Shown here: positions 29,996-39,535 of the stretch, piece by piece | How the letters are laid out: the number at the start of each line of letters is the position of its first letter | How positions within the stretch are numbered: position 1 is the first letter of the stretch | Assembly: GCF_030450125.1 (NCBI RefSeq) | Contig: NZ_CP123923.1 | Location: 868,001 to 932,000 of the forward strand | Direction: 5' to 3' | DNA: 64,000 bases | Origin: Streptomyces sp. WP-1 | GTDB lineage: Bacteria; Actinomycetota; Actinomycetes; Streptomycetales; Streptomycetaceae | Notes under the pieces: generated by a model | Databases searched by the model: none | What the model saw: only the letters and a program-made list of their open reading frames with translations | Told to the model about the DNA's origin: nothing | Translations under genes and position numbers: made by a program

Positions 29996-30990
29996 TTGTC
30001 GAGCAGGGGCGCGAACGCCTTGTCGATCGCCTTCAGGGTCTTCAGGGCGTCCCCGTAGGTCGACGCCTCGGTGTAGGCGATCGGGAACGTCATCTTCTTC
30101 TTGACCGCGGGCAGGTTCTTCCACAGCTTCGAGTCGAGGACGGACTTGACCGAGTCCGGGACGCTGCCGTCGGCGTCGACCGAGTAGGTGATGGCGTCGG
30201 CCTGGCCGAGGGAGTCCGTGATCTGCTCCATGGAGGGGTATTCGCTCACCGACTTGGAGCCGGGTCCGGCCTTCTTGACCTTGCCGTAGTACTCGGCGCC
30301 GACGTCCTGGGCCACGTTGGTGCCCCACGAGCCGTTGAACTCGCGCTGGAAGGTGCCCTTGGAGGTGTCGCCGTACGCGCCGACGTGGCCGAGCTTCAGC
30401 TGGGGCAGCACCTTCTGGTACTTCTTCCTCAGCTTCGCCGCCTCGGCCTCGTACGTGGCCTTGTCGGACTCGTACTTGGTGAGCACGCCCGCCGCGTCCG
30501 CCTGCTTGGTGGACACGTCACGCCACTGGGAGGGCAGGGTCGGGCCGATCGCGACGACGGGGGCGATGGACCTGAGCCGCTTCATGTCGATGTCACCGAG
30601 CACCGGCACCGGGACGCCGAGCACGATGAGGTCGGGCTTGGCCTCGGCGATGGCCTCGTAGTTGGTCTCCGAGGCCTGCTCGCCCGCGACCTTGGTCAGC
30701 TTCTTGTAGGTGGCCATTTCCTGGCCGTCCATCATCGGTTCCCCGCGCTGCCAGGAGGAGATGCCGACGAGCGGGGCGCCGGCCTCGATCAGCGTGGGCA
30801 CGGCGTAGCCGGTGGCCACCACGCGCTTGGGGTGGACCGGGATCGTCACCTTGCCGTTGTCCGCGGTGAAGACCCGGGTGTCGTTCTTCTCGGGCTTGCC
30901 CGCGGCGTCGTCGTGGGACGATCCGCACGCGCTCAGGGTCAGGGCCAGTGCGACGGCACCGACGAGACCCGCTGATCTGCGCGTGAACAT
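29992..30990 (-). CDS. ferric-siderophore substrate-binding lipoprotein
   Basis: 332 residues. The signal peptide ends in a lipobox, LALTLSAC-GSS, so the mature protein is lipid-anchored at Cys about 22. The class III binding fold is visible: KRVVATGYAVPTLIEAGAPLVGIS in lobe 1, the YEAIAEAKPDLIVLG block, a long linking helix (YEAEAAKLRKKYQKVLPQL), and a C-terminal lobe ending in YGDALKTLKAIDKAFAPLL. It captures the ferric siderophore outside the membrane and delivers it to the two FecCD permeases that follow. Confidence 0.93.
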   Translation of the reverse strand: MFTRRSAGLVGAVALALTLSACGSSHDDAAGKPEKNDTRVFTADNGKVTIPVHPKRVVATGYAVPTLIEAGAPLVGISSWQRGEPMMDGQEMATYKKLTKVAGEQASETNYEAIAEAKPDLIVLGVPVPVLGDIDMKRLRSIAPVVAIGPTLPSQWRDVSTKQADAAGVLTKYESDKATYEAEAAKLRKKYQKVLPQLKLGHVGAYGDTSKGTFQREFNGSWGTNVAQDVGAEYYGKVKKAGPGSKSVSEYPSMEQITDSLGQADAITYSVDADGSVPDSVKSVLDSKLWKNLPAVKKKMTFPIAYTEASTYGDALKTLKAIDKAFAPLLDK

Positions 30991-31054
30991 GTGCGACTCC
31001 TTCTGACATGCGAGACCGGTCCGCTCCTTCGAGCGGTTGTGCCTCGGTCCATGG

Positions 31055-31077
31055 CCTTCCGGCAGGTCGCCGGAAGG
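31055..31077. terminator. intercistronic hairpin between SIP and binding-protein genes
   Basis: A perfect nine-base stem (CCTTCCGGC / GCCGGAAGG) with a five-base loop sits in the 142-base gap between the siderophore-interacting-protein gene and the lipoprotein gene. With no T-run it may act as an RNA-processing or partial attenuation site that sets transporter versus upstream gene levels. Confidence 0.5.
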
Positions 31078-31132
31078 AATTCGTGGGTGGATAAAGGGGT
31101 GGGGGTGGTGGGACGGCCGGGACGACGTGCCG

Positions 31133-31987
31133 TCAGTGCTCGTGCTCGTCGTCGAAGTCGGCGATGCCGCGCTTCCAGTAACCGGTGATCTCGTAGTCGG
31201 CCCGGTCCAGGCGCAGTTCGTCGCGGACCCAGCGCCGCAGCGGTTTGATCTGTCCGGCCTCGCCGGCGATCCACGCGTACAGCCGCTCGCCCTCGGCGAC
31301 GGGTACGGCGGTGACGGCCTGTACCAGGGCGTCGCCGGTGCCCGCCGGGCGGTCGCCGCGGTGCAGCCAGCGCACCTCGACGGCGGCCGGGGCGGACAGT
31401 TCGATCTCCTCCGCCGCGCCGGCGACCTCGATGAACGCCCAGCCCTCCGCGTCCCGGGGCAGCTCCTCCAGCCAGCGCGCGATCGCGGGCAGTGCCGTGA
31501 TGTCGCCGACCAGCAGATAGCGGTCGTAGACGGGCGGGACGATCAGCCCGCCGGGCGGTCCCGCGACATGCAGGACGGCGCCCGGGCGTACCCGCTGGGC
31601 CCAGTCCGAGGCCAGACCGCCCTCGTGCGGGGCGATGTCGATGTCGATCTCGCCCGTCTCCGGGTCGTAGCGGCGCACGGTGTACTCCCGTGAAGTGGGC
31701 GCGGGGCGGGGCCACTTCAGCAGGTCGCCGTCGGGTTTTGGCAGGCGCAGCGATCCGTCGGGCTCGGGGAAGAGGAGTTTGACGTGGTCGATGGGCGAGT
31801 GCGCCTCGAACCCCTCGGTGCCCGGTCCGCCCAGGGTGACCCGCAGCAGACCGGCGCCGACCGTCGTGGTGCGTACGACCTCGGTGCGGCGGACGCGGAT
31901 CGGGTAGCGCACCTTCTCGGGGCGGGGTCCGGCCAGGACCTCCTCGATCCGCTCCAGGTGGCCGGGCCGGTGCTCGGTGCGGCTCAT
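31133..31987 (-). CDS. siderophore-interacting protein (ViuB-type ferric-siderophore reductase)
   Basis: 284 residues. The FAD-binding beta-barrel has the motif REYTVRRYDPETGEIDIDIAPHEGGLASDWAQRVRPGAVLHVAGPPG (residues about 100-146), and a C-terminal NAD(P)H-binding SIP domain has LLVGDITALPAIARWLEELP and YAWIAGEAGQIKPLRRWVRDEL, ending in GYWKRG. These flavoproteins reduce the iron in imported ferric siderophores and release it in the cytoplasm. The ATG overlaps the stop of the aryl-carrier-protein gene upstream. Confidence 0.93.
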   Translation of the reverse strand: MSRTEHRPGHLERIEEVLAGPRPEKVRYPIRVRRTEVVRTTTVGAGLLRVTLGGPGTEGFEAHSPIDHVKLLFPEPDGSLRLPKPDGDLLKWPRPAPTSREYTVRRYDPETGEIDIDIAPHEGGLASDWAQRVRPGAVLHVAGPPGGLIVPPVYDRYLLVGDITALPAIARWLEELPRDAEGWAFIEVAGAAEEIELSAPAAVEVRWLHRGDRPAGTGDALVQAVTAVPVAEGERLYAWIAGEAGQIKPLRRWVRDELRLDRADYEITGYWKRGIADFDDEHEH

Positions 31988-32223
31988 GCCTTCTCGCCCG
32001 TCAGGAGGGCCTGCCAGTGGGCCAGTTCGGGACGTTCCGCCAGGTCGGGCAGTTCGAGGTCGCCGGCGCCGTCCGCCCGCCAGCGCTCGACGAGGGTCAT
32101 GAGCCGTACCGAGTCGAGACCGAGGTCGCGCAGGTCGTCGTCGGGGGCTATCTCGGAGGGAGCACAGCCCAGCAGCTCCGCGACGTCCGTGCGGATGCGC
32201 TCGGGTGACAGTGCCTCACTCAT
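31984..32223 (-). CDS. free-standing aryl carrier protein
   Basis: 79 residues, a single carrier domain: EIAPDDDLRDLGLDSVRLMTLVERWRADG, where the Ser of GLDSVR is the phosphopantetheine site. In many systems the aryl carrier is fused to isochorismatase (EntB, DhbB). Here the isochorismatase at 35709 has no carrier domain, so this small protein supplies it. It should be loaded with 2,3-dihydroxybenzoate by the ligase at 36357-38021 and donate it to the first condensation domain of the NRPS. Confidence 0.93.
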   Translation of the reverse strand: MSEALSPERIRTDVAELLGCAPSEIAPDDDLRDLGLDSVRLMTLVERWRADGAGDLELPDLAERPELAHWQALLTGEKA

Positions 32224-32377
32224 CGGTTGACTCCTCGGGATATGGGTGCCGACGGCGGGGTCGGCGATCGGGCCGGACAGATGGGACGGTTGGGAAGGTC
32301 GGGACGGGCGGGGTGCCGTGCCGTTGCCGGGGTCCGCGGCTGCCGGACAGGAGGGCGGCCAGGGCCCGCGGCGCGGT

Positions 32378-33580
32378 TCATACGAGGTGTTCGAGGCCGA
32401 GGGCGCGCAACAGGGTGCGGAACTTGGCCGAGGTCTCGGCCAGTTCGGCCTGTGGGTCGGAACCGGGGACGATGCCGGCTCCGGCGAACAGCCGTACGGT
32501 GCGGTCGCAGACCTCGGCGCTGCGGATCGTCACCGCCCACTCGCCGTCGCCGTCGAGTCCGCTCCAGCCGACCATGCCCGCGTAGTAGCCGCGGTCCTCG
32601 GGCTCCAGTTCCGCGATGGCGGTGAGGGCCCGGGGCGCGGGCACTCCGCAGACGGCGGGGGTGGGGTGCAGCGCCTCGGCCAGGCCGAGCGCGGAGCTGG
32701 CCGGGTCCAGCGGGTCCCGCAGCCGTCCGGTGATCCGGGTGGACAGGTGCCACATCGTCGGTGTCCCGATCACCTCGGGGCGCTCGGGGACGTCGAGGTC
32801 GGCGCAGAACCGGCCGAGCACCTCGGCCACCTGGGCGGCGGTGTGCGCGTGTTCGCCGAGGTCCTTCGCCGAGTCGCGCAGCCGCGCGATCCGTTCCCGG
32901 TCGAGTCTCTCGTCACCGGCCCGGGGGGCGGACCCGGCCAGCGGGTTGGCGGTCACGTGGGCGCCGCGCCGGGACACCAGCAGCTCGGGGCTGGCGCCGA
33001 CCAGGGTGCGCGGGGCGGGGTCACCGGGGGCGGTGACATCGGCGGCGAAGGCGTAGGACGCCGGGTCGGCGTGGACCAGCCGGGTCAGCAGCGCGGGCAC
33101 GGCCACGGGATGTTCGCCGGTCAGCTCCAGGGAACGGGCCAGCACCACCTTGCGCAGCTCGCCGTCGCCGATCAGCTCCAGCGCCCGGCTCACCGCGGCG
33201 GTGTAGCCCTCGGGTTCGGGGCGGGGCCGAACCGTCCACCCGGTGCCGGATCCCGGCTGGGGCAGATGGCCGGCCAGGGCGGAGGGGGCGCCCGCGCGCC
33301 GTACGACCGCGGGGACCAGCAGGCCGGCGTCACCGTCCGGACGGAATCCGGCGGCCCCGACCACGACGGGATCGGGCAGTCCGGCCGCGGCCGCCGCGTC
33401 CAGCGCCTCGGCCGCGGCGAGGGCCCGGGCGCCGCTCCCGGCGCGTACCCGGGTGTGCACACCGTCGGCGAGCAGGGTGCCGCGTGCCGAGGAGAAGTAG
33501 AACGAGCCGGTGAGGTAGGCCGCCAGCAGGTCGGAGGGCCGGTGCATGGGGCTGGGGCGCATCAGGGTGGATAGGGACAC
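32378..33580 (-). CDS. dhbC: isochorismate synthase (EntC/DhbC family)
   Basis: 400 residues, GTG start. Chorismate-binding family motifs include KVVLARSLELTG, ANPLAGSAPRAGDERLDRERIARLRDSAKDLGEH, PEVIGTPTMWHLSTRITGRL, LHPTPAVCGVPAPRAL and RGYYAGMVGW, the last two carrying Mg2+ and substrate residues. It turns chorismate into isochorismate, the first committed step to 2,3-dihydroxybenzoate. It is the first gene of the long leftward operon (isochorismate synthase, carrier protein, SIP, importer, NRPS, exporter, DAHP synthase), with an iron box about 190 bases upstream. The 154-base gap to the carrier protein gene holds no other feature. Confidence 0.92.
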   Translation of the reverse strand: MSLSTLMRPSPMHRPSDLLAAYLTGSFYFSSARGTLLADGVHTRVRAGSGARALAAAEALDAAAAAGLPDPVVVGAAGFRPDGDAGLLVPAVVRRAGAPSALAGHLPQPGSGTGWTVRPRPEPEGYTAAVSRALELIGDGELRKVVLARSLELTGEHPVAVPALLTRLVHADPASYAFAADVTAPGDPAPRTLVGASPELLVSRRGAHVTANPLAGSAPRAGDERLDRERIARLRDSAKDLGEHAHTAAQVAEVLGRFCADLDVPERPEVIGTPTMWHLSTRITGRLRDPLDPASSALGLAEALHPTPAVCGVPAPRALTAIAELEPEDRGYYAGMVGWSGLDGDGEWAVTIRSAEVCDRTVRLFAGAGIVPGSDPQAELAETSAKFRTLLRALGLEHLV

Positions 33581-33771
33581 GTCGGTGCATCCTTCATTCG
33601 GGCGTGCGGTCTGGGCGCCGGCGGCACGGCGGTTTCTCCGGGGTGGTCGTCCTGCCGGGAGAGGCGCGCCGGCTCGCGAGAGCGGTGACGAGCGAGGACA
33701 TCGGCAGGGGTTCCGGGCGGGGAAGCAAGGGCTCCGAGAACCTGGCCGGATACGACAACCTCACCAGATAG

Positions 33772-33790
33772 TTAGGTTAGCCTTACTTTA
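33772..33790. promoter_or_regulatory. iron box upstream of the isochorismate synthase operon
   Basis: TTAGGTTAGCCTTACTTTA matches 16 of 19 positions of TTAGGTTAGGCTTACCTAA. It lies in the 194-base region upstream of the isochorismate synthase GTG and probably controls the whole biosynthesis/transport operon. Confidence 0.8.
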
Positions 33791-33874
33791 TTAAGAGAAA
33801 GGCTCGACGGTCAACTACGCGTCCGCACCAGGGACTTGCGTGCGGGAGTGCGCCGCCCACCGGGCCCGCGACTC

Positions 33875-34105
33875 TCAGGCGTCCGGCGCCGCGGCGCGCG
33901 CGTGCTCGATCAGGCTGGTGGGCCGCATGTCGGTCCAGTGCCGGCTGACGTGGGCGAGACACGCCTCGCGGGTGTCCTCGCCGTGGGCGACGGTCCAGCC
34001 CTGGGGTACGGCGGCGAAAGCGGGCCAGAGGGAGTGCTGGTTCTCGGAGTTGACGAGGACGAGGTAGCGGGCGCTGTCGTCCTCGAAGGGGTTGGTGGCG
34101 GCCAT
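33875..34105 (-). CDS. MbtH-family NRPS helper protein
   Basis: 76 residues with the family signature [58 protein letters not shown], including the three conserved Trp. MbtH proteins bind adenylation domains and are needed for folding or activity of many NRPSs; here the partners are A1 and/or A2 of the 3329-residue synthetase. It starts at ATG 34105, 19 bases after the monooxygenase stop, and is probably cotranscribed with it from the iron box at 35571. Confidence 0.95.
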   Translation of the reverse strand: MAATNPFEDDSARYLVLVNSENQHSLWPAFAAVPQGWTVAHGEDTREACLAHVSRHWTDMRPTSLIEHARAAAPDA

Positions 34106-34124
34106 GGCCGGTCTCCTGGCGGGG

Positions 34125-35522
34125 TCAGGGGGTGGGGAGGGGAACGGTGCCGGTCTCGGCCGCGAGGTCGGCGGCCTCGGCGCCGGCGTCCGTGCGCTGG
34201 GCGCGGTCGAGGAGGAGCGCGTCGCAGATCTCACCGGCGCGGACGGCGAGGGTGGACAGCAGGGAGGAGGTGATGCCGTGGGTGTGCTCGGTGGCGGCGC
34301 CCTGGAGGTAGATTCCTGCGCGGACGGCGCCGGTGGTGGCGATCCGGTGGTCGCGTCCTATCCGCAGCCGCCCCTGGCCGTCGGTCAGGCAGTGTTCGGC
34401 CAGGGGGCCGAGGAGGGTGCGGGGGTCGGAGGGCCGGTAGCCGGTGGCCAGCACGACGGCGTCGCAGTCGAGGGTGCGGGGGTCGCCGTCGATCAGGGGG
34501 CGCAGCGCCACGCGGACACCCTGGGGGTGTTCCTCGACGGCGGTCAGGGCGGTGGCGTTCAGGATCCGCAGCCGTTCGGTGCCGGCGACCTTCTCCTGGT
34601 AGACGGTGCGATAGAGCTGCTCGATCAACTCGCCGTCCACGACGGAGTAGTTGGTGTTGGCGTGATAGCCGAGCAGGGATTCCTTGACCTCGTCGGGCGC
34701 CGTGTAGAAGTCGTCGACGGCCGCCGGGTCGAAGATCCGGTTGGCGAAGGGGCTGTCGTCGGCGGGGCTGTAGCCGTAGCGGCTGAAGACCGCGCAGACC
34801 TCCGCGTCCGGGAACTCGCGGTGGAGGAACTCGGCGGCCTCCGCGCCGGACTGGCCCGCGCCGACCACCACGAAGCGCCGCGCCGGGCGGTCCTTCAGGG
34901 CCGCCGCCCGCGGCAGCAGCTCCGAGCTGTGCCACACCCGCGGCCCCGGCGTCACGTTCTCCGGGAACCTGGGCACCAGTCCCGTACCCAGGACGACGTT
35001 GCGCGTCCGCAGCACTTCGTCACCGGAGGCCTCCCCGTCGGCGGGGCGGGTGTGGACCTCCAGGACGGAGGCGGGACCGTCGCCGTCCGCGGCGGGCCGC
35101 AGGGCGTACACCTGGCGCCCGTAGCGCACCTGGTCCTCCACCATGGCCGCGCACCAGCGGAGGTAGTCGTGGAACTCCACGCGGGTCGGGAAGAACGACT
35201 TCTGGTTGATGAAGTCGGCCAGCCGGCCCTTGTCGTGCAGGTAGCGCAGGAAGGTGAACCGGCTGCCCGGGTCCCGCATCGTCGCCAGGTCCTTCAGGAA
35301 CGAGACCTGCATCGTCGCGCCCGGCAGCAGCATTCCCCGATGCCAGCCGAACTCCTGCTGCCGCTCCACGAACACCGAGCGCAGTCCACGACCGCCGCCG
35401 TGCGCGTTCTGCTCCGCGACCGCGACGGCCAACGCCAGATTCGCCGGACCGAAGCCCACACCGACCACATCCTGGACCGGCCACTGACCCGGCCCACCGG
35501 CAACCGCACGCCCTGCTGACAT
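34125..35522 (-). CDS. L-ornithine N5-monooxygenase (SidA/PvdA family)
   Basis: 465 residues from ATG 35522 ([10 protein letters not shown]); a longer frame to 35570 would run almost into the iron box. The FAD motif is [15 protein letters not shown], followed by [28 protein letters not shown]. The NADPH motif is [17 protein letters not shown], and [10 protein letters not shown] is the C-terminal FATGY-type motif. It hydroxylates the side-chain amine of ornithine using NADPH and O2, giving the substrate of the formyltransferase at 13761-14708. Its presence in a dihydroxybenzoate locus shows that the siderophore is a mixed catechol-hydroxamate. Confidence 0.93.
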   Translation of the reverse strand: MSAGRAVAGGPGQWPVQDVVGVGFGPANLALAVAVAEQNAHGGGRGLRSVFVERQQEFGWHRGMLLPGATMQVSFLKDLATMRDPGSRFTFLRYLHDKGRLADFINQKSFFPTRVEFHDYLRWCAAMVEDQVRYGRQVYALRPAADGDGPASVLEVHTRPADGEASGDEVLRTRNVVLGTGLVPRFPENVTPGPRVWHSSELLPRAAALKDRPARRFVVVGAGQSGAEAAEFLHREFPDAEVCAVFSRYGYSPADDSPFANRIFDPAAVDDFYTAPDEVKESLLGYHANTNYSVVDGELIEQLYRTVYQEKVAGTERLRILNATALTAVEEHPQGVRVALRPLIDGDPRTLDCDAVVLATGYRPSDPRTLLGPLAEHCLTDGQGRLRIGRDHRIATTGAVRAGIYLQGAATEHTHGITSSLLSTLAVRAGEICDALLLDRAQRTDAGAEAADLAAETGTVPLPTP

Positions 35523-35570
35523 CTTCGCCCTTCGACAAGGTCCCGCGAGGGACCGACAAACGATCTTCAC

Positions 35571-35589
35571 TTAGGCAAGCCTCGCCTAA
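35571..35589. promoter_or_regulatory. iron box upstream of the monooxygenase-mbtH operon
   Basis: TTAGGCAAGCCTCGCCTAA has eight of nine palindromic pairs with conserved TTAGG/CCTAA ends, 48 bases before the monooxygenase ATG. It departs from the consensus in the centre, so binding may be weaker than at 14746. Confidence 0.8.
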
Positions 35590-35653
35590 GTTTTCCTAGG
35601 TTCGGGATGGTGTCAAGCCTCATCGGCCTATCAACACCGGCAATGCTAAAAGG

Positions 35654-35672
35654 AGTTGATGATTCATCAACT
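35654..35672. terminator. hairpin at the end of the dhb operon
   Basis: AGTTGATG-ATT-CATCAACT is a perfect eight-base stem with a three-base loop, AT-rich for this genome, located 37 bases after the isochorismatase stop. It is likely the terminator of the dhbA-dhbE-isochorismatase operon. A regulator-binding dyad is the alternative reading. Confidence 0.6.
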
Positions 35673-35708
35673 AACGTGCGACGCGCTGGACCCGGCGGCA
35701 ACGGCCGC

Positions 35709-36341
35709 TCAGAAGGACTCGGCCGCCTGGTCCGTGGTGATCACCATCGCGCACCGGCCGGCCGCCCAGCGCAGGGCCATCTCGTGGTCCTCGCGGGAGA
35801 AGTCCGCCACGGCGTCGGCGACCACGAACGCCTGGATGTCCCGCATCCACGCGTCGCAGGCCGTCGTCATGACGCCGATGTGCGCGTACACACCGACGAC
35901 GACCAGCTGGTCGCGTCCCTGGTCCCGCATCAGGTCCGCGAGGTCCGTGCGGGCGAACGCGCTGTATTTCCACTTGGTCAGCGTCGTGTCGCCGGGCCGG
36001 GGGGCCACGGGTTCCGGGATGGCCAGGGCCGTCGGATCGTCGGCCACGCCCGGTCCCCAGAAGTCGAGTTGGAGCCCGCGTTCCTCGGGGGTCTGGCCGC
36101 CGCGCTGGACCGAGTAGACCACGGGTGTCCCGGCCTGCCGGGCCGCGTCGAGCAGCCGGGCGGTGTTGGCCAGCATGCCGGTCAGCGGCTGTTCGCCGGG
36201 CGGGAAGGCGGAGAGGAAGTGCTGCTGGAGGTCGTGCACCAGCAGCACCGCCCGCGCCGGGTCCACGGACCAGGAGACCCGGTTGTCCGGCAACTGGCCC
36301 GCGGTGGGCAGGGGGTAGCCGGTGATGGACGGAAGTGCCAT
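35709..36341 (-). CDS. isochorismatase (2,3-dihydro-2,3-dihydroxybenzoate-forming)
   Basis: 210 residues, single isochorismatase domain. Catalytic features are present: the Asp in VLLVHDLQQHFL, Lys in TTLTKWKYSAFARTDL, and the loop VVVGVYAHIGVMTTACDAWMRDIQAFVVADAVADFS. Together with SVQRGGQTPEERGLQLDFWGPG these define the EntB/DhbB type that hydrolyses the vinyl ether of isochorismate. Unlike EntB it has no carrier domain; that is encoded separately at 31984-32223. Last gene of a three-gene operon with the ligase and dehydrogenase. Confidence 0.94.
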   Translation of the reverse strand: MALPSITGYPLPTAGQLPDNRVSWSVDPARAVLLVHDLQQHFLSAFPPGEQPLTGMLANTARLLDAARQAGTPVVYSVQRGGQTPEERGLQLDFWGPGVADDPTALAIPEPVAPRPGDTTLTKWKYSAFARTDLADLMRDQGRDQLVVVGVYAHIGVMTTACDAWMRDIQAFVVADAVADFSREDHEMALRWAAGRCAMVITTDQAAESF

Positions 36342-36356
36342 GGGGAGAGGGGCCTT

Positions 36357-38021
36357 TCAGCGCTGCTCGGAGGGGACCGCGGCCGAGCGCAGCCCCTTCT
36401 TGCTGACCTTGCCGACGCCGGTCTGCGGGAAGGCGTCGACGAAGCGGACGAGGTCGGGGATCTTGTAGGCGGCGACACCGCGCGCGCGGACGAACGCCTT
36501 GATCTGGGCGGCCGTCGGCGGCTCGGCGTCGGCGCGCAGGATCACATGGGCGAGGGTGCGCTCGCCGAGGTAGTCGTCGGGCACCGCGACCAGGGAGACG
36601 TCATGGACCGCCGGGTGGGCCAGGATGATGTTCTCGATCTCCTCCGGGGCGACCTTCTCGCCGCCCCGGTTGATCTGGTCCTTGGCCCGCCCCTCCACCA
36701 TCAGGTGCCCGCTCGCCGTGCGGCGGACGATGTCACCGGTGCGGTAGAAGCCGTCCTCGGTGAACGCGGACCGGTTGTGCTCCGGAGCCCGCCAGTAGCC
36801 GCGGATGGTGTAGGGGCCCCGGGTCAGCAGATGCCCGAACTCGCCGTCGGGCACGTCCCGGTCGGCGTCGTCCACGATCCGGATCTCGTCGTCGGGCGAG
36901 ATGGGCAGGCCCTGGGTGGTGACGATCGTCTCCGGATCGTCGTCCAGCCGGGTGTAGTTGACCAGGCCCTCGGCCATCCCGAAGACCTGCATCAGCCGGC
37001 AGCCGAGCGCCGGTTCCAGCCGCCGCGCCGCCTGCTCACTGTATTTGGCCCCGCCGACCAGCACCAGCTCCAGGCTGGCCAGGTCGCGTTCGGCGCGCGG
37101 CGCGCTGTCCGTCCACAGCAGGGCGAGCGGCGGCACCAGGCCGGTCATGGTGATCCGCTCCTGCTCGACCAGGGCGAACGCGGTCGTCGGATCGGGCTTG
37201 GGGCACATCACGACGCGGCCTCCGGCGTACAGCGTGCCGAGCCAGCCGGGGGAACTCATGGGGAAGTTGTGGGCGGCGGGCAGGACGACCAGGAAGCGGG
37301 TGTCCGCGTCGACACCGCAGATCTCGTTCGAGCCGCGCAGGGAGTAGATGTAGTCGTCGTGGGTGCGGGGGATCAGCTTGGACACCCCGGTCGTCCCGCC
37401 CGACAGCTGGAGGAAGGCCAGTTCGTGCGGTTGCGGTTCGGGCAGCGGTCCGGACGGGCCGCACGGCACGTCGGACAGCGCCGTGTGCCCGCCCGGGTCG
37501 CCCGCCACGAAGATCTCCCGGAGGCCGGGGGCGCTCTGCCGGACCCGGGTGGCGAGGTCGCGGTGGTCGAAGCCGTCGTGCACGTCCGGGATCACATAGG
37601 CGACGGCCTCGGAGAAGGCGCAGAAGTGCGTGATCTCGGTGTCGCGGTGGGCGGGCAGCGCGAACACGGGCAGCGCGCCCAGCCTGAAGAGGGCGAAGAC
37701 CACTTCGGCGAACTCGGCGGTGTTGGGCAGCTGGACGACCACCCGGTCCCCGCGCCCGATGCCGCGCCCCGCGAACCCGGCGGCGAGCCGGTCGGCGGCC
37801 TCGTCCAGCTGCCGGTACGTCCGGGTGCGGCGCTCGGGCGCGAAGTCCACCAGGGCGACCCGGTCGGGATGGGCGGCGGCCCGCTCGCGGAGCATGCGGC
37901 CGAAGGTCTCGCCCCGCCAGTGACCGGCCCGCCGGTAGCGCTCGGCGAACTCCTCGGGCCAGGTGGGCGCGTCCACGCCCGGGGTGAGGCCCGAGGGGGC
38001 GGGTATCGGTTCGATGGTCAC
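36357..38021 (-). CDS. dhbE: 2,3-dihydroxybenzoate-AMP ligase
   Basis: 554 residues. Adenylation core motifs: [24 protein letters not shown] (P-loop), [17 protein letters not shown] (aryl-acid binding region), [54 protein letters not shown], and the catalytic Lys in [13 protein letters not shown]. Close to DhbE/EntE in length and in the HNFPM motif that binds the aromatic ring. It activates 2,3-dihydroxybenzoate as the adenylate and loads it on the free aryl carrier protein. It lies 15 bases upstream of the isochorismatase gene. Confidence 0.94.
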   Translation of the reverse strand: MTIEPIPAPSGLTPGVDAPTWPEEFAERYRRAGHWRGETFGRMLRERAAAHPDRVALVDFAPERRTRTYRQLDEAADRLAAGFAGRGIGRGDRVVVQLPNTAEFAEVVFALFRLGALPVFALPAHRDTEITHFCAFSEAVAYVIPDVHDGFDHRDLATRVRQSAPGLREIFVAGDPGGHTALSDVPCGPSGPLPEPQPHELAFLQLSGGTTGVSKLIPRTHDDYIYSLRGSNEICGVDADTRFLVVLPAAHNFPMSSPGWLGTLYAGGRVVMCPKPDPTTAFALVEQERITMTGLVPPLALLWTDSAPRAERDLASLELVLVGGAKYSEQAARRLEPALGCRLMQVFGMAEGLVNYTRLDDDPETIVTTQGLPISPDDEIRIVDDADRDVPDGEFGHLLTRGPYTIRGYWRAPEHNRSAFTEDGFYRTGDIVRRTASGHLMVEGRAKDQINRGGEKVAPEEIENIILAHPAVHDVSLVAVPDDYLGERTLAHVILRADAEPPTAAQIKAFVRARGVAAYKIPDLVRFVDAFPQTGVGKVSKKGLRSAAVPSEQR

Positions 38022-38082
38022 GGCGTGGCTCCACGGTGTTCGGCGGGGTTCGTCACGGGGCGGCGGTGTGCGCCGAGGGCGG

Positions 38083-38877
38083 TCAGGCGCGCAGGGTGGC
38101 GCCGCCGTCCACGTACAGGTCGTGCAGGGTGATGTGCCGGGCGCGGTCGGAGACCAGGAAGGCGACGGCGTCCGCGATGTCCGACGGCTCGGCGATCCGG
38201 CCGAGCGGAATGCCGGTGCGGTACGACGCCAGGTCCCCCTCGATCACCGCCCGTCGGCCGCTGTCGGGGCCGCCGGGCGCCCTGTCCCACATGGCGCGCT
38301 GCATGTCCGTGTCGGTGGAGCCCGGGGACACGGTGTTGCACCGCACCCCGTACGGGGCGACCTCCAGCCCGAGGCATTTGGTGAACATCACGGCGGCGGC
38401 CTTGGAGGCGGCGTAGGCGGCCATACCGGCGCGGGGCACACCGGCCGCGTTGGAGGCGACGGTCACGATGCTGCCCCGGCGCCGTTCGGTCATCCGGCGG
38501 GCGGCGGCCCGGCAGACATGGAAGACGCCGTCGGTGTTGACCGCGAACACGGCCGCCCAGTCGGCGTCGTCCAGGTCGACCACGGCCGCGCCGCGCAGGA
38601 CGCCGGCCACGTTGACCACGATGTCCAGGGGCCCCAGGGTCCGTTCGGCCTCGGCGATCAGGTCCTCCACCGCCGTGGCGTCGGTCACGTCCAATTCCCG
38701 GCCCGTGACCCGGCCTTCGTGCCGTGCGGCCAGTTCGGCCACGGCCGCACCGTCCACATCGGTGGCGAGGACGCGTGCGCCCTGTCCGGCGAGGGCCTCG
38801 ACCACGGCGGCGCCGATTCCCCGCGCCGCCCCGGTCACCAGGGCCGTACGACCGGCCAGTTCGGGCTCGCCGCTCAT
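38083..38877 (-). CDS. dhbA: 2,3-dihydro-2,3-dihydroxybenzoate dehydrogenase
   Basis: 264 residues from ATG 38877. SDR motifs: [22 protein letters not shown] in place of NNAG, Ser in [20 protein letters not shown] for the YxxxK pair, and [13 protein letters not shown], the last typical of EntA/DhbA. It oxidises the dihydrodiol to 2,3-dihydroxybenzoate with NAD+. It is the first gene of the dhbA-dhbE-isochorismatase operon, with an iron box about 140 bases upstream. A gap of 61 bases separates it from dhbE. Confidence 0.92.
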   Translation of the reverse strand: MSGEPELAGRTALVTGAARGIGAAVVEALAGQGARVLATDVDGAAVAELAARHEGRVTGRELDVTDATAVEDLIAEAERTLGPLDIVVNVAGVLRGAAVVDLDDADWAAVFAVNTDGVFHVCRAAARRMTERRRGSIVTVASNAAGVPRAGMAAYAASKAAAVMFTKCLGLEVAPYGVRCNTVSPGSTDTDMQRAMWDRAPGGPDSGRRAVIEGDLASYRTGIPLGRIAEPSDIADAVAFLVSDRARHITLHDLYVDGGATLRA

Positions 38878-39017
38878 ACGACCGCCCCCTCGTATCGGGC
38901 GCCTGATCGGTGAACGGCAGATGGGGATCTGTGGGATGACTTCATGGCCTCGGGTTTCCGGCGAACGCGCAACGGATACGACCACCCGGGGGGACACCAC
39001 GGCCCGCCCCCGGCGAC

Positions 39018-39036
39018 TTAGGTAAGGCTAACCATA
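39018..39036. promoter_or_regulatory. iron box upstream of the dhbA operon
   Basis: TTAGGTAAGGCTAACCATA matches the iron-box consensus at nearly all positions. It lies between the leftward dhbA operon and the rightward acetylglutamate kinase gene and could act on both. Confidence 0.88.
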
Positions 39037-39260
39037 CCTTTACCTTGACGGTGATCGTCAACGTCGGCGCCATGTCACCCGGATCACCCCCCGAAAACCC
39101 AAGTCCCCGCGATGTCCTGCGGTTTGTGCCCAAGAGGCCCGGGGCGTACCCGTACGAGCGAGCGGGCCGCGTCGTCGGGTAACGTCCCCGGGGACGACGT
39201 CGCGACGGCCGTTCCCGGTCGGCGTCGGACTGTCGGACGCCGGAAGCAGCGGCACCGCAC

Positions 39261-39305
39261 ACCGCACCGCACCGCACCGCACCGCACCGCACCGCACCGC
39301 ACCGC
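39261..39305 (+). repeat. pentanucleotide microsatellite (ACCGC)9
   Basis: Nine perfect head-to-tail ACCGC units, preceded by two imperfect copies, in the roughly 500-base region between the dhbA iron box and the acetylglutamate kinase start. A five-base unit would change spacing, not frame, unless translated. Confidence 0.95.
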
Positions 39306-39535
39306 CGGCACACGTCACCGCGCACCGGACGCGCTGGACGCGCCGGTCCGCGCCGCGGCACTCCGCCGCACCCGCCCATCCGGCCGCACCGCGCCCACGT
39401 ACGCGCGCCGCCGGCTCCCGGCCACCCGACTCCGCACCGTCCGCACGGCCCTGTGCCCGGGGCGGTCCGACGCCGGGCCGCGCGAGCCGACCCCATGGCC
39501 CCCACCAGGGGCCTCAGCGAAGGGACGAACACCCG

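Noticed and set aside
39241..39310. ACCGC array as a CRISPR
   Set aside because: Units are five bases with no spacers; it is a simple microsatellite.
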